Below are positions 31,956 through 39,728 of a stretch of 64,000 bases of DNA, in pieces. Position numbers and translations under genes: made by a program. Numbering within the stretch: the first letter of the stretch is position 1; the number at the start of each line of letters is the position of its first letter. Source of the stretch: Actinophytocola algeriensis. Its GTDB lineage: Bacteria; Actinomycetota; Actinomycetes; Mycobacteriales; Pseudonocardiaceae. The notes beneath the pieces are model-generated. The model was not told the DNA's origin and made no database searches. It worked only from the letters and a program-made list of their open reading frames with translations. Location of the stretch: NCBI RefSeq assembly GCF_014203735.1, contig NZ_JACHJQ010000006.1, positions 629,698 to 693,697 on the forward strand, in the 5' to 3' direction.

Positions 31956-32774
31956 CGCCTCACCGAGGAGCCGCCAGTGCGGCATCGTGTCGTCGGCCCC
32001 GATCACCTGCACGGCGACGTGGTCGGCCCCGGCCTCGCGGTGCTCCCGCAACCGCGCGACCACCGTCTCCGGTGAGCCCCAGAACACGAGGTCGTCGACG
32101 ATCCGGTCGCTGCCCCCGTGGTCGATGTCGTCGTCGGTGTACCCGAGCCGCCGGAACTTGGCGATGTTGAACGGGGTGGTCAGGTAGGGGTGCAGGTGCT
32201 CGCGCGCGATCGCCCTGGCGGTGGCGGGGTTGTCCTCGAAGAGCACGGCGTGCTCGACGGCGAGGAACGTGCCGGACCCGAGGACCCCCCGCGCGCGGGC
32301 CGTGTGGTCGACGTTGACGTGGTAGGTGTGCGCGCCCAGGGCCCGGTCCCTGGCGAGCGCGAGCATCTTGGGCCCGTAGGCGGCGAGCACCCTCGGCACC
32401 TTCCCGAGCGCATCCAGTTCGTCGAGGTAGTCGCCCATGACGCTGAGCGGCTTGACCCCGGGCCGCCCCTGGCCGATCCCGAGCCCGAGCAGGTAGCGGC
32501 CGGGGTAGGCCTCGGCGAGCAGGGCCGCGCCACCGTGGGCCGCCGGCGCGGACCGGGCCGTGACCTGCGCGATCCCGTTGACAACGGTGATGTTCTGCGT
32601 TGCCGCGAGCAGCGTCCCGGCGAGCGAGAACGCCTCCCGCCCACCGACTTCCGGGAACCAGAACGCCCGCCACCCCAGCTCGTCCAGCTCCTGGATCGAC
32701 TCCCGCGCCCGCGCCACCGGCTGCCGCTCGAAGTCGAACGTGTAGACCCCGAACTCCCCAAGCCCGTCGACCAT
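31938..32774 (-). CDS. LLM class F420-dependent oxidoreductase
   Basis: The 278-aa TIM-barrel protein matches the luciferase-like F420 family (GVYTFDFERQPVARARESI, LGWRAFWFPEVGGREAFSLAG, YLLGLGIGQG, DDLVFWGSPETVVARLREH). Substrate is unknown. ATG 32774 has a GGGGCG element just before it; ATG 32792 would give a leaderless start directly beside the operator. The ArsR regulator gene lies 94 bp upstream on the same strand with an inverted-repeat operator between, suggesting that regulator controls this enzyme. Confidence 0.85.
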   Translation of the reverse strand: MVDGLGEFGVYTFDFERQPVARARESIQELDELGWRAFWFPEVGGREAFSLAGTLLAATQNITVVNGIAQVTARSAPAAHGGAALLAEAYPGRYLLGLGIGQGRPGVKPLSVMGDYLDELDALGKVPRVLAAYGPKMLALARDRALGAHTYHVNVDHTARARGVLGSGTFLAVEHAVLFEDNPATARAIAREHLHPYLTTPFNIAKFRRLGYTDDDIDHGGSDRIVDDLVFWGSPETVVARLREHREAGADHVAVQVIGADDTMPHWRLLGEALGGGR

Positions 32775-32796
32775 GATCGCCCCATTATGCATCGTT

Positions 32797-32816
32797 GTAT
32801 CGTAAATTGACGATAC
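32797..32816 (-). promoter_or_regulatory. Inverted-repeat operator upstream of the LLM gene
   Basis: A perfect 7-bp inverted repeat, GTATCGT - 6 bp - ACGATAC, sits in an A/T-rich patch just upstream of the oxidoreductase start and 52 bp after the ArsR gene stop. It is the size expected for a dimeric winged-helix repressor. Confidence 0.6.
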
Positions 32817-32868
32817 GTTTGCCGTCACGGTACCCGACTCCGCCGTCGCGGACGGCGTCACAGCCGGT

Positions 32869-33168
32869 TCAGAGGGTCTTGCCGAGCACCTCGACCAGGT
32901 CGGCGATCCGCTGCTCGTCGCGCTTGTAGTGGGTCCACTTGCCCACCCGCGTGGACCGCACCAGCCCGGCCCGTTCCAACTCGGCCAGGTACGCCGACAC
33001 CGTCGACTGCGCCAACCCGGCCTTGGCCTGGATGTGGCTCACGCAGACCCCGGCCTCGACCACGTGCGATGGCGCGAAGTGCCGCAAGGGCTCGCGCAGC
33101 CACTGCAGCAGCTGCAGCCGCATCGGGTTCGACAGTGCTCGCAGCGCGCGCACGACGTCGGGCTCCAT
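32869..33168 (-). CDS. ArsR/SmtB-type winged-helix regulator
   Basis: The 99-aa protein has the ArsR-family layout: RALRALSNPMRLQLLQWLRE, then recognition helix AGLAQSTVSAYLAELERAGLV and wing RSTRVGKWTHYKRDE. Two Cys/His positions (HFAPSHVVEAGVCVSH) lie before the recognition helix, but the classic arsenic ELCVCDL metal box is absent, so the effector is uncertain. It precedes the LLM oxidoreductase gene and probably represses it. Upstream, the DUF4396 gene is in the same orientation. Confidence 0.88.
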   Translation of the reverse strand: MEPDVVRALRALSNPMRLQLLQWLREPLRHFAPSHVVEAGVCVSHIQAKAGLAQSTVSAYLAELERAGLVRSTRVGKWTHYKRDEQRIADLVEVLGKTL

Positions 33169-33187
33169 GACGATCAGCGTACGACCC

Positions 33188-33634
33188 TCAGTGGTGGTGG
33201 TACTCGTGCACGACCGCGTGCCCCCGGCCCCGGCCGATCATCCACCTGTTGACCGGCACGGTGACCACGAACGCGACGGCCAGCGCGACCGCGAGCGACC
33301 CCCAGAACAGCCACGACACGATCCCGGCGTCCATCGCACCCGGGACGAACAGCAACACGCCGTTGTCGACGAGCTCCATCACGAGGATCGACACCGTGTC
33401 CGCGGCCAGCGCCACCCGCAGCGCCTGCCGGAACCCGATGCCCGCCCGCAGCACCCCCCGCATGGTCAGCGCGTAGCCGAACACGAACGCCAGCGCGATC
33501 GCCAGCACGATCGTCGGCACGTTGTGCCAGCCGAGGGCGGTGCCGATGACCATGCCGAGCACCTCGCCGATGGCACAGCCGGTGAGGCAGTGGAGGGTCG
33601 CGGACACGGCGGTGGACCAGGTGGCATCACGCAT
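33188..33634 (-). CDS. DUF4396 membrane protein (candidate copper-related)
   Basis: The 148-aa protein has four predicted transmembrane helices and the DUF4396 hallmark ATLHCLTGCAIGEVLGM near the N-terminus, with His and Cys in the membrane. It ends in a His-rich tail (HAVVHEYHHH). Function of the family is unknown. The ATG at 33634 starts ten bases after a CsoR-like inverted repeat, and these residues are plausible metal ligands. A role in copper or other transition-metal handling is inferred. It lies 19 bp upstream of the ArsR gene. Confidence 0.8.
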   Translation of the reverse strand: MRDATWSTAVSATLHCLTGCAIGEVLGMVIGTALGWHNVPTIVLAIALAFVFGYALTMRGVLRAGIGFRQALRVALAADTVSILVMELVDNGVLLFVPGAMDAGIVSWLFWGSLAVALAVAFVVTVPVNRWMIGRGRGHAVVHEYHHH

Positions 33635-33641
33635 ACCCCCT

Positions 33642-34208
33642 TCATACCCCTCGGGGGTATGACACGCAAGTGCGGTCAGCTCCGGCCGAGCAACCGCCGC
33701 GCGCGCAGCAGCACCGGCCGGTCCACCATCCGCCCATCCACCGCGCTGACACCTTCCCCGGTCGCGAGGACCGCGTGGGCCACGCGATCTCATCCTCGGT
33801 CGGGCGGAACGCCTCGTGCACCACGGGCACCTGCCGCGGGTGCACGCACAGCTTCCCCGTGAACCCCAGCTCGACGGCGTGCCGCGTGTCCTCGCGCACG
33901 ACGTCCACATCGGACAGTGCCATGGTCACGCCGTCGACCGGCGGCGCGCACCCCGCCGCCGCCGCACCGCGCACCGCGGCGAGGTCGGCCGCGTGCCACG
34001 GCGTGCCCGCCGCGTTGATCCGCACCACCGCGGTGTGCCCCTCGGCGAGCCACGCCACCACGTGCTCCCTGGCCGCGTCCTTCGCACCAGGGGCCACCGC
34101 GTCCTCCAGGTCCAGCACCACGACGTCGGCACCCGCCGCGGCGGCCTTCGCGAACCGGTCCGGCCGGTCTCCCGGCACGAACAGGAACGACCGCGCCCGC
34201 TCGATCAC
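33642..34208 (-). CDS. CitE-like CoA-ester lyase with C-terminal frameshift
   Basis: The HpcH/HpaI aldolase/citrate-lyase-beta family protein begins ARSFLFVPGDRPDRFAKAAA, then VVLDLEDAVAPGAKDAAR (metal-binding), and later LCVHPRQVPVVHEAF. GTG 34208 overlaps the MaoC gene stop. After PTEDEIAW the frame breaks: restoring one base near 33781 gives the expected tail (AHAVLATGEGVSAVDGRMV) and a stop at 33676-33678. As read, the frame continues with unrelated residues to 33642. Family members cleave citramalyl-CoA, malyl-CoA or similar. The frameshift may be real or a sequencing error. Confidence 0.8.
   Translation of the reverse strand: MIERARSFLFVPGDRPDRFAKAAAAGADVVVLDLEDAVAPGAKDAAREHVVAWLAEGHTAVVRINAAGTPWHAADLAAVRGAAAAGCAPPVDGVTMALSDVDVVREDTRHAVELGFTGKLCVHPRQVPVVHEAFRPTEDEIAWPTRSSRPGKVSARWMGGWWTGRCCCARGGCSAGADRTCVSYPRGV
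33644..33660 (-). promoter_or_regulatory. CsoR-like operator
   Basis: A perfect inverted repeat ATACCCC-TCG-GGGGTAT, with an extra half-site ATACCCCC at 33633-33640, matches the class of sites bound by CsoR/RcnR copper- and nickel-sensing repressors (TACCCC...GGGGTA). It lies 10 bp before the DUF4396 start. It also sits inside the frameshift-extended tail of the CitE-like gene. No csoR gene is in the window. Confidence 0.65.
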
Positions 34209-35128
34209 GCCATCACCACCGTGTACCGCCAGTCCAGCACACCGTCCACAACGGACCGCAGCGTCACCAGGTGCCCGGCGACCGCGAGCACCTCGATCTC
34301 GCTGGTCAGCGTGTCGCCCTCGTGCACGGGGCCGAGGTGGTCGCAGCTCTCCCACGCCACGACCGTCACGATGTTGGGGATCGCCCGGCACACCTGCGCG
34401 AGCGCGACACCGATCGTGTGACCGCCGTACACCAGTCGTGGGTCGCCGGCGTGGTGCGTGGTGGCGATGTTGACGGTCAGCCGCGCGAGTTCGGGCGCGC
34501 CGGACACCACGTCCCCGCCCGGCACCCGCCACTTCCGCCCCACGGTCATCGCGTCGGCGTGCTCCCCCGGCACCCGGGCCCGGAAGGCGGCGAGGTCCCA
34601 GTCCGGCACGGCAGGCGCCACGGCCTCGCCGACGGCCGACAGGTCATCGGCGTGCCCGGTCGGCTCGGCCGACCGCAGCGGCAGCATCGCGCACCGCCAG
34701 AAGTCCAGCACCGGCCGGTCTTCCTGGTCGACGGTCGTGATCCGCAGCGCGGCGAGCCCGGTCGGCGCACGCCCTGGTTTGCGGGAGTTCTCCTTCAGGC
34801 CGACGACCTCGGTGACCGTCCGCAGGGTGTCGCCGATGACCGGGAAGCGGTGGAACGCGAGCCCGCGGTAGAAGAGGTTCGCCCGCACCTGCCGCGTCAC
34901 CACCGTCGACTGCCCGATCGCGACGTCCCACACCAGCGCGGGATGCGCGAGCGGCGCCGACCCGGAGACCGCGCGCGCGAGCCCGTCGTCGAGCGGCAGC
35001 CGCAGCCGGTCGCCGAGCACGGCCTGGTGCACCGCGGCGTGCCCGCTGGTGAGCGTCACCGACGGCGCGCCGCCGAACCGGTCACCGACCGACAGCCCGT
35101 CGAACCACGGCCCGTCCACGACCTCCAT
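34205..35128 (-). CDS. MaoC-like (double hotdog) hydratase/dehydratase
   Basis: The 307-aa protein contains two hotdog repeats. The first begins GPWFDGLSVGDRFGGAPSVT and the second contains THHAGDPRLVYGGHTIGVAL. These resemble mesaconyl- or itaconyl-CoA hydratases of the MaoC/FAS1-like dehydratase group. ATG 35128 follows GGAGG. Its stop overlaps the start of the CitE-like lyase (GTGA), forming a hydratase-lyase pair. It is divergent from the MmgE/PrpD operon. Confidence 0.85.
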   Translation of the reverse strand: MEVVDGPWFDGLSVGDRFGGAPSVTLTSGHAAVHQAVLGDRLRLPLDDGLARAVSGSAPLAHPALVWDVAIGQSTVVTRQVRANLFYRGLAFHRFPVIGDTLRTVTEVVGLKENSRKPGRAPTGLAALRITTVDQEDRPVLDFWRCAMLPLRSAEPTGHADDLSAVGEAVAPAVPDWDLAAFRARVPGEHADAMTVGRKWRVPGGDVVSGAPELARLTVNIATTHHAGDPRLVYGGHTIGVALAQVCRAIPNIVTVVAWESCDHLGPVHEGDTLTSEIEVLAVAGHLVTLRSVVDGVLDWRYTVVMA

Positions 35129-35182
35129 GCGTCCTCCGCAGGTCCTCTCCCGAAAGTCCGGCCAAAGTCACCGTATGCGTCC

Positions 35183-35211
35183 TTGACACCCAGAACAACG
35201 CTATGTGAAAT
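35183..35211 (+). promoter_or_regulatory. Sigma-70-type promoter of the MmgE/PrpD operon
   Basis: TTGACA (35183-35188) is followed by a 17-bp spacer and TGAAAT (35206-35211), 31 bp before the ATG at 35242, in a clearly A/T-richer stretch. Confidence 0.55.
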
Positions 35212-35241
35212 TGGCCGTACATTTCCTGTCGGAAGGGTGCC

Positions 35242-36390
35242 ATGGCCGCGACGGCGGAACGTCTTGCCCGCTGGGCACACGAGTACGAACCGACCGGCGA
35301 CGACCTCGACCTGGCCGGCCGCGCGCTGACCGACACGGTCGCGGTGACCGTCGCGGCCCGCGACAGCCGCATGCGCACGCTCACCAAGGACCTGCCGGCC
35401 GCGGCGCGGTGGGCGGCGGTCGGGCACGTCCTCGACTTCGACGACCTGCACCTGCCGTCGACCGCCCACATCAGCGTCGTGTGCGTGCCCGCCACGGTCG
35501 CCACCGGCGGTGACGCGGCCGCCTACCTGGCGGGCGCCGGTGTCATGGCCCGCCTCGGCACCGCTCTGGGCTGGGCGCACTACACCCGCGGCTGGCACGT
35601 CACGTGCACGGCGGGTGCCCCGTCGGCGGCAGCGGCGGCCTCGGTCGCGCTGGGCCTGTCCCCCGCACAGACGGCCAACGCGCTCGCTCTCGCCGTCCCC
35701 CAGGCGGGTGGCGTGCAGCGGGCGTTCGGCACCGACGGCAAGGCCCTCCAGGTCGGGCTGGCCGTCGACGCGGGAGTTCGTGCGGCGCACCTGGCCGCCG
35801 CAGGCGCGACCGCCGACCTGACCGCGCTCGACCAGTGGCTCGATCTGCTGGGCGGCGACCCGTCCACCGTCGACCTCACCGGGCCCGCGGTTCCCGGCGG
35901 CCTCGCGATCAAGCTCCACCCGTGCTGCTACGCACTGCAGCGCCCCATCAGCGCCCTGCGCGGCGTCACCGGCGACGTTCGGAGCATCCACGTCCGCACC
36001 CCGGCGGCGAGCACGCAGCCGCTCATCCACCACCGCCCCACGACCGGCCTGCAGGGCAAGTTCAGCATGGAGTACGCGATCGCCGCGGCCCTGCTGGACG
36101 GCCGCCCCGGCTTCGCGAGCTTCACCGACATCGCGGTCCGGCGAGCGGCAGCACAGCGCCTGATCTCGTTGGTGGAGCTGGAAACCACGGACGGCGGCGA
36201 GGGCCTGCTCACCGGCGAGGTGCAGATCACGCTCGACGGCACGCGCACGGTCACCGAGAAGCTGCCGCCCGGCGCGCCGGGCCGCCCGCCGACCGACGCC
36301 GAACTGGCCGAGAAGCTCGCCGACTGCGGCCTGGACTCCACAGTGGACTGGACGACCGCACGCGCACTGCTGTCCGAGGAGATCTCATGA
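35242..36390 (+). CDS. MmgE/PrpD family protein
   Basis: The 382-aa protein belongs to the MmgE/PrpD family (2-methylcitrate dehydratase, cis-aconitate decarboxylase). The active-site block reads HVLDFDDLHLPSTAHISVV; later blocks are GWHVTCTAGAPSAAAAA, FGTDGKALQVGLAVDAGV and KLHPCCYALQRPI. It is roughly 50 residues shorter than typical members, with the loss in the N-terminal helical part before DFDDLH. It is the first gene of a four-gene unit with a CoA-transferase and an acyl-CoA dehydrogenase. Decarboxylase versus dehydratase cannot be told from sequence. Confidence 0.88.
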   Translation: MAATAERLARWAHEYEPTGDDLDLAGRALTDTVAVTVAARDSRMRTLTKDLPAAARWAAVGHVLDFDDLHLPSTAHISVVCVPATVATGGDAAAYLAGAGVMARLGTALGWAHYTRGWHVTCTAGAPSAAAAASVALGLSPAQTANALALAVPQAGGVQRAFGTDGKALQVGLAVDAGVRAAHLAAAGATADLTALDQWLDLLGGDPSTVDLTGPAVPGGLAIKLHPCCYALQRPISALRGVTGDVRSIHVRTPAASTQPLIHHRPTTGLQGKFSMEYAIAAALLDGRPGFASFTDIAVRRAAAQRLISLVELETTDGGEGLLTGEVQITLDGTRTVTEKLPPGAPGRPPTDAELAEKLADCGLDSTVDWTTARALLSEEIS

Positions 36391-37598
36391 GCGGAGCTCG
36401 CGGAGTGAATCAGACACCGGGCCTTCCCTTGTCGGGTATCACCGTCGTCAGCCTCGAGCAGGCGGTCGCGGCACCGTACGCGACCCGCCAGCTCGCCGAC
36501 CTGGGCGCCAGGGTGATCAAGGTGGAACGGCCGGGCGGCGGCGACTTCGCGCGGCGCTACGACGAGTCGGTCCTCGGCCAGTCGAGCTATTTCGTGTGGC
36601 TCAACCGGTCCAAGGAGTCGGTCACGCTCGACGTGAAGCACCCGGCGGCGCGCGAGGTCCTGACCGAACTGATCGCGGACGCGGACGTGTTCGTGCACAA
36701 CCTCGCACCAGGCGCGGCGGCTCGGCTCGGGCTGCACGCGGAACCGTTGCGGACACTCGACAACAGGCTCGTCCACTGCACGATCTCCGGTTATGGCACC
36801 GACGGCCCGTGGGCGCACCGCAAGGCCTACGACCTGCTGGTGCAGTGCGAGACCGGGGTCGTGTCGCTCACCGGCACCGAGGAGGACATGGCCAAGGCAG
36901 GCATCTCGATCGCCGACATCGCGGCGGGCATGTACGCCTACTCCGGCATCCTCACCGCGTTGCTGCGGCGCGCGAACACCGGCGAGGGCACGACGGTCGA
37001 GGTGTCGCTGTTCGAGGCGCTCGCCGAGTGGATGGGTTCGCCCGCCTACTACACCCGTTACGGCCCGCACCAGCCGAAACGGGTCGGTGCGCAGCACGCG
37101 ACGATCGCCCCGTACGGCCCGTTCACCAGCAAGGACGGCGAACCCGTGGTTCTGGCGGTGCAGAACGAACGCGAATGGGTCGCCCTGTGCGAGCAGCTGC
37201 TGGCTGACCCGGCGGTCGCCACGGACGAGCGGTTCGCCACCAACTCGGCCCGCGTGACCCACCGCGAGGAACTGAACGCGTTGCTGCAACAGCGTTTCGA
37301 CACCTTGTCGACGACGGACGCCATCGCGGTGCTCGACCGGGCCGGGGTGGCGAACGGCAAGGTCAACTCGGTCGCCGCGTTCCTCGACCACCCCGTGCTG
37401 CGCGACCGCGGCCGCTGGCTCCCGGTGGACAGCCCGGGCGGCGTCATCGAGGCCCTCCGCCCACCCGCCGACCTGGGCGGGGTGGAGCCGGTGATGAACC
37501 CGATCCCCGCGACGGGCGAGCACACGGAACGGGTCCTGCGCGCGCTGGGCCGCACCGACGACGACATCGCGGCACTCCGCGACGCACACGCCATCTAG
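36387..37598 (+). CDS. CaiB/BaiF (class III) CoA-transferase
   Basis: The 403-aa protein begins LPLSGITVVSLEQAVAAPYATRQLADLGARV without gaps relative to the family. It contains RSKESVTLDVKHP, the catalytic Asp in HRKAYDLLVQCETG, and AGMYAYSGILTAL. It transfers CoA between a carboxylate and an acyl-CoA. ATG 36387 overlaps the PrpD-like stop (ATGA). In this context itaconate/mesaconate:succinyl-CoA transferase activity is a reasonable guess. Confidence 0.9.
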   Translation: MSGARGVNQTPGLPLSGITVVSLEQAVAAPYATRQLADLGARVIKVERPGGGDFARRYDESVLGQSSYFVWLNRSKESVTLDVKHPAAREVLTELIADADVFVHNLAPGAAARLGLHAEPLRTLDNRLVHCTISGYGTDGPWAHRKAYDLLVQCETGVVSLTGTEEDMAKAGISIADIAAGMYAYSGILTALLRRANTGEGTTVEVSLFEALAEWMGSPAYYTRYGPHQPKRVGAQHATIAPYGPFTSKDGEPVVLAVQNEREWVALCEQLLADPAVATDERFATNSARVTHREELNALLQQRFDTLSTTDAIAVLDRAGVANGKVNSVAAFLDHPVLRDRGRWLPVDSPGGVIEALRPPADLGGVEPVMNPIPATGEHTERVLRALGRTDDDIAALRDAHAI

Positions 37599-37606
37599 GG
37601 GAAACC

Positions 37607-38755
37607 ATGCTGAGCGAAGAAGAGCAGGCGATCGTCGACACCGTGCGCGAGTTCGTGGACCGCGAGGTGCGGCCGGTGGTGCGGGAGCTGGAGCACGCGA
37701 ACACCTACCCCGAGCGGCTGATCGAGCAGATGAAGGAGCTGGGCGTCTTCGGCCTCGCGATCCCCGAACCGTACGGGGAGGTCGCGGTGTCGACACCCTG
37801 CTACGTGCAGGTCACCGAGCAGCTGGCGCGCGGGTGGATGAGCCTCGCGGGCGCGATGGGCGGTCACACGGTGGTCGCGAAGCTGATCACCAGGTTCGGG
37901 ACGGAGGAACAGAAACTGCGCTACCTGCCCCGCATGGCGACCGGCGAGGTACGCGCGACGATGGCCCTCACCGAACCGGGCGGCGGCTCCGACCTGCAGG
38001 CCATGACCACGGTGGCGAAGCGCACCGGCGAGGGTTATGTCGTCAACGGCACGAAGACGTGGATCACGAACTCCCGCCGCTCTGGCCTGATCGCGTTGCT
38101 GTGCAAGACAGACCCGCACGCGACCCCGAGGCACTCGGGTATGAGCATCCTGCTGGTGGAACACGGCGACGGCCTGACGGTGTCCCGCGACCTGCCGAAA
38201 CTGGGCTACAAGGGCGTGGAGAGCTGCGAACTGTCGTTCACGGACCACACCGCACCGGCGTCGGCACTTCTGGGTGGCAAGGAAGGCGAAGGTTTCACCC
38301 AGATGATGACGGGCCTGGAAACGGGCCGCATCCAGGTGGCGGCACGGGCACTGGGCGTGGCACGAGCGGCCCTGGACGACGCGCTGAAGTACTCGCAGGA
38401 ACGCGAGGCGTTCGGCAAGCCGATCTGGCGGCACCAGTCGATCGGCAACTACCTGGCCGACATGGCGACGAAGTACACCGCGGCGAGGCAGCTGGTGCTG
38501 CTCGCGGCAACCCGCGTCGACGCGGGCGAACGCGCCGACATGGAAGCGGGCATGGCGAAGCTGTTCGCGTCGGAAGCGGCGATGGAGATCGCGTTGAACG
38601 CGGTCCGCATCCACGGCGGCTACGGCTACTCGACGGAGTTCGACGTGGAGCGCTACTTCCGGGACGCCCCACTGATGATCGTCGGCGAAGGCACGAACGA
38701 GATCCAGCGCAACGTGATCGCCGCACAACTGGTGGCCCGCGGCGTGCCGAACTGA
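37607..38755 (+). CDS. Acyl-CoA dehydrogenase
   Basis: The 382-aa flavoprotein shows the full family pattern: N-terminal helical domain, MALTEPGGGSDLQAM and GTKTWITNS (FAD/substrate), DALKYSQEREAFGKPI, VRIHGGYGYSTEFDVERYFRDA without its last few residues, and the catalytic Glu in VGEGTNEIQRNV. It oxidises an acyl-CoA to the 2-enoyl form. It is the third gene in the unit, eight bases after the CoA-transferase; its stop overlaps the GntR start by one base. A branched or dicarboxylic acyl-CoA substrate is inferred from context. Confidence 0.93.
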   Translation: MLSEEEQAIVDTVREFVDREVRPVVRELEHANTYPERLIEQMKELGVFGLAIPEPYGEVAVSTPCYVQVTEQLARGWMSLAGAMGGHTVVAKLITRFGTEEQKLRYLPRMATGEVRATMALTEPGGGSDLQAMTTVAKRTGEGYVVNGTKTWITNSRRSGLIALLCKTDPHATPRHSGMSILLVEHGDGLTVSRDLPKLGYKGVESCELSFTDHTAPASALLGGKEGEGFTQMMTGLETGRIQVAARALGVARAALDDALKYSQEREAFGKPIWRHQSIGNYLADMATKYTAARQLVLLAATRVDAGERADMEAGMAKLFASEAAMEIALNAVRIHGGYGYSTEFDVERYFRDAPLMIVGEGTNEIQRNVIAAQLVARGVPN

Positions 38756-39501
38756 TGCCCCGCGACGAACCGGCGTACCAGACGCTGGCAAGAACCCTCC
38801 GCGACGCACTGGTGCGGGGCAGCTACCCGGAAGGCGTCAGGCTGCCGACCGAAGCGGAACTGGCGGCCGCGTACAAGGTCAGCCGCCAGACTGTCAGACG
38901 GGCGTTCCAGGACCTGGTGGCGGACGGCATGGTGCACCGCGTCCCGGGCCGGGGCACCTTCGCCACCCCGCGCGACGGCCGCTACCTGCGCCAGTTCGGC
39001 ACCATCGACGACCTGATGGGCCTGTCGATCGACACCCGGCTGGAGGTCGTGACCCCGCTGCGCCGCAGAGTGGACGTCGAAGCCGCCGCCCGCCTGCGCC
39101 TGACGGGCGACGCGGTGCACACGGTGGTGTTCCGCCGGGTACACGACGACATCCCGTTCTGCGTGACGACAGTGCACCTGCCACCGCGGGTGGGCGAGGT
39201 GCTGTCAGGAGAACCCACACTGACGTCGGCGGGCGCGACCAGCGCCACGACGGTCATCGCCATGGTCGACACCCGCTTCCCCATCGCGGAGGCGGAACAG
39301 AGCATCACCGCGGTACTGGCCCAGCCCCCGGCCACCACCCACCTGGACTGCGTCCCCGGCGACCCGCTGCTGCGCGTGGACCGCACCTACCACTCGACGC
39401 GGGGTGAACCGGTGGAACTGGCGATCTCGTACTTCCTTCCGGAGCACTACTCCTACCGGGTCCACCTGCGCCGAGCGGGCGGAGCATCGACGAGTGCGTG
39501 A
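38755..39501 (+). CDS. GntR/HutC-type transcriptional regulator (UTRA domain)
   Basis: The 248-aa protein has an N-terminal GntR winged helix (AYQTLARTLRDALVRGSYPEG, LAAAYKVSRQTVRRAFQDL, GMVHRVPGRGTF) and a C-terminal UTRA ligand-binding domain ending LLRVDRTYHSTRGEPVELAI. ATG 38755 shares its A with the preceding TGA. Encoded as the last gene of the CoA-transferase operon, it is probably the local regulator, sensing a pathway acid or CoA ester. Confidence 0.9.
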   Translation: MPRDEPAYQTLARTLRDALVRGSYPEGVRLPTEAELAAAYKVSRQTVRRAFQDLVADGMVHRVPGRGTFATPRDGRYLRQFGTIDDLMGLSIDTRLEVVTPLRRRVDVEAAARLRLTGDAVHTVVFRRVHDDIPFCVTTVHLPPRVGEVLSGEPTLTSAGATSATTVIAMVDTRFPIAEAEQSITAVLAQPPATTHLDCVPGDPLLRVDRTYHSTRGEPVELAISYFLPEHYSYRVHLRRAGGASTSA

Positions 39502-39513
39502 CACCCGCCGGGA

Positions 39514-39606
39514 TCACGAGGCGATCGCGGAACCGGCCAGCAACCCCAGCACCAGGAGGAACAGGCAGAACCGGACCATGGAACCGAACGAGCAGTTGAT
39601 GTGCAT
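39514..39606 (-). CDS. 30-residue single-membrane-span peptide
   Basis: ATG 39606 is preceded on the minus strand by GGAGGGAG at good spacing and opens a 30-codon ORF ending at TGA 39514-39516. It begins MHINCSFGSMVRF and then has a clear hydrophobic helix (CLFLLVLGLLAGSAIAS). It has two Cys (positions 5 and 14). It stands alone, convergent with the GntR gene, inside a 227-bp intergenic region. No family is recognised; it may be a small membrane protein or leader peptide. Confidence 0.45.
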   Translation of the reverse strand: MHINCSFGSMVRFCLFLLVLGLLAGSAIAS

Positions 39607-39693
39607 GGCGCTCTCCCTCCAGCCGAACTGATGAGAACCTTGGTACGGCAACGGAGTCCGTGGGCAACACGACCGCGCGGGACGGTCCTGTCG

Positions 39694-39715
39694 GGACCTC
39701 CCGGCCGGGAGGTCC
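39694..39715. promoter_or_regulatory. Perfect 22-bp palindrome upstream of an unknown gene
   Basis: GGACCTCCCGG (39694-39704) is followed directly by its exact inverse CCGGGAGGTCC (39705-39715). It ends 13 bp before the GTG at 39729, where a ribosome-site-proximal operator or a 5' hairpin could control that gene. Confidence 0.6.
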
Positions 39716-39728
39716 GCAAGGGTAGGCA

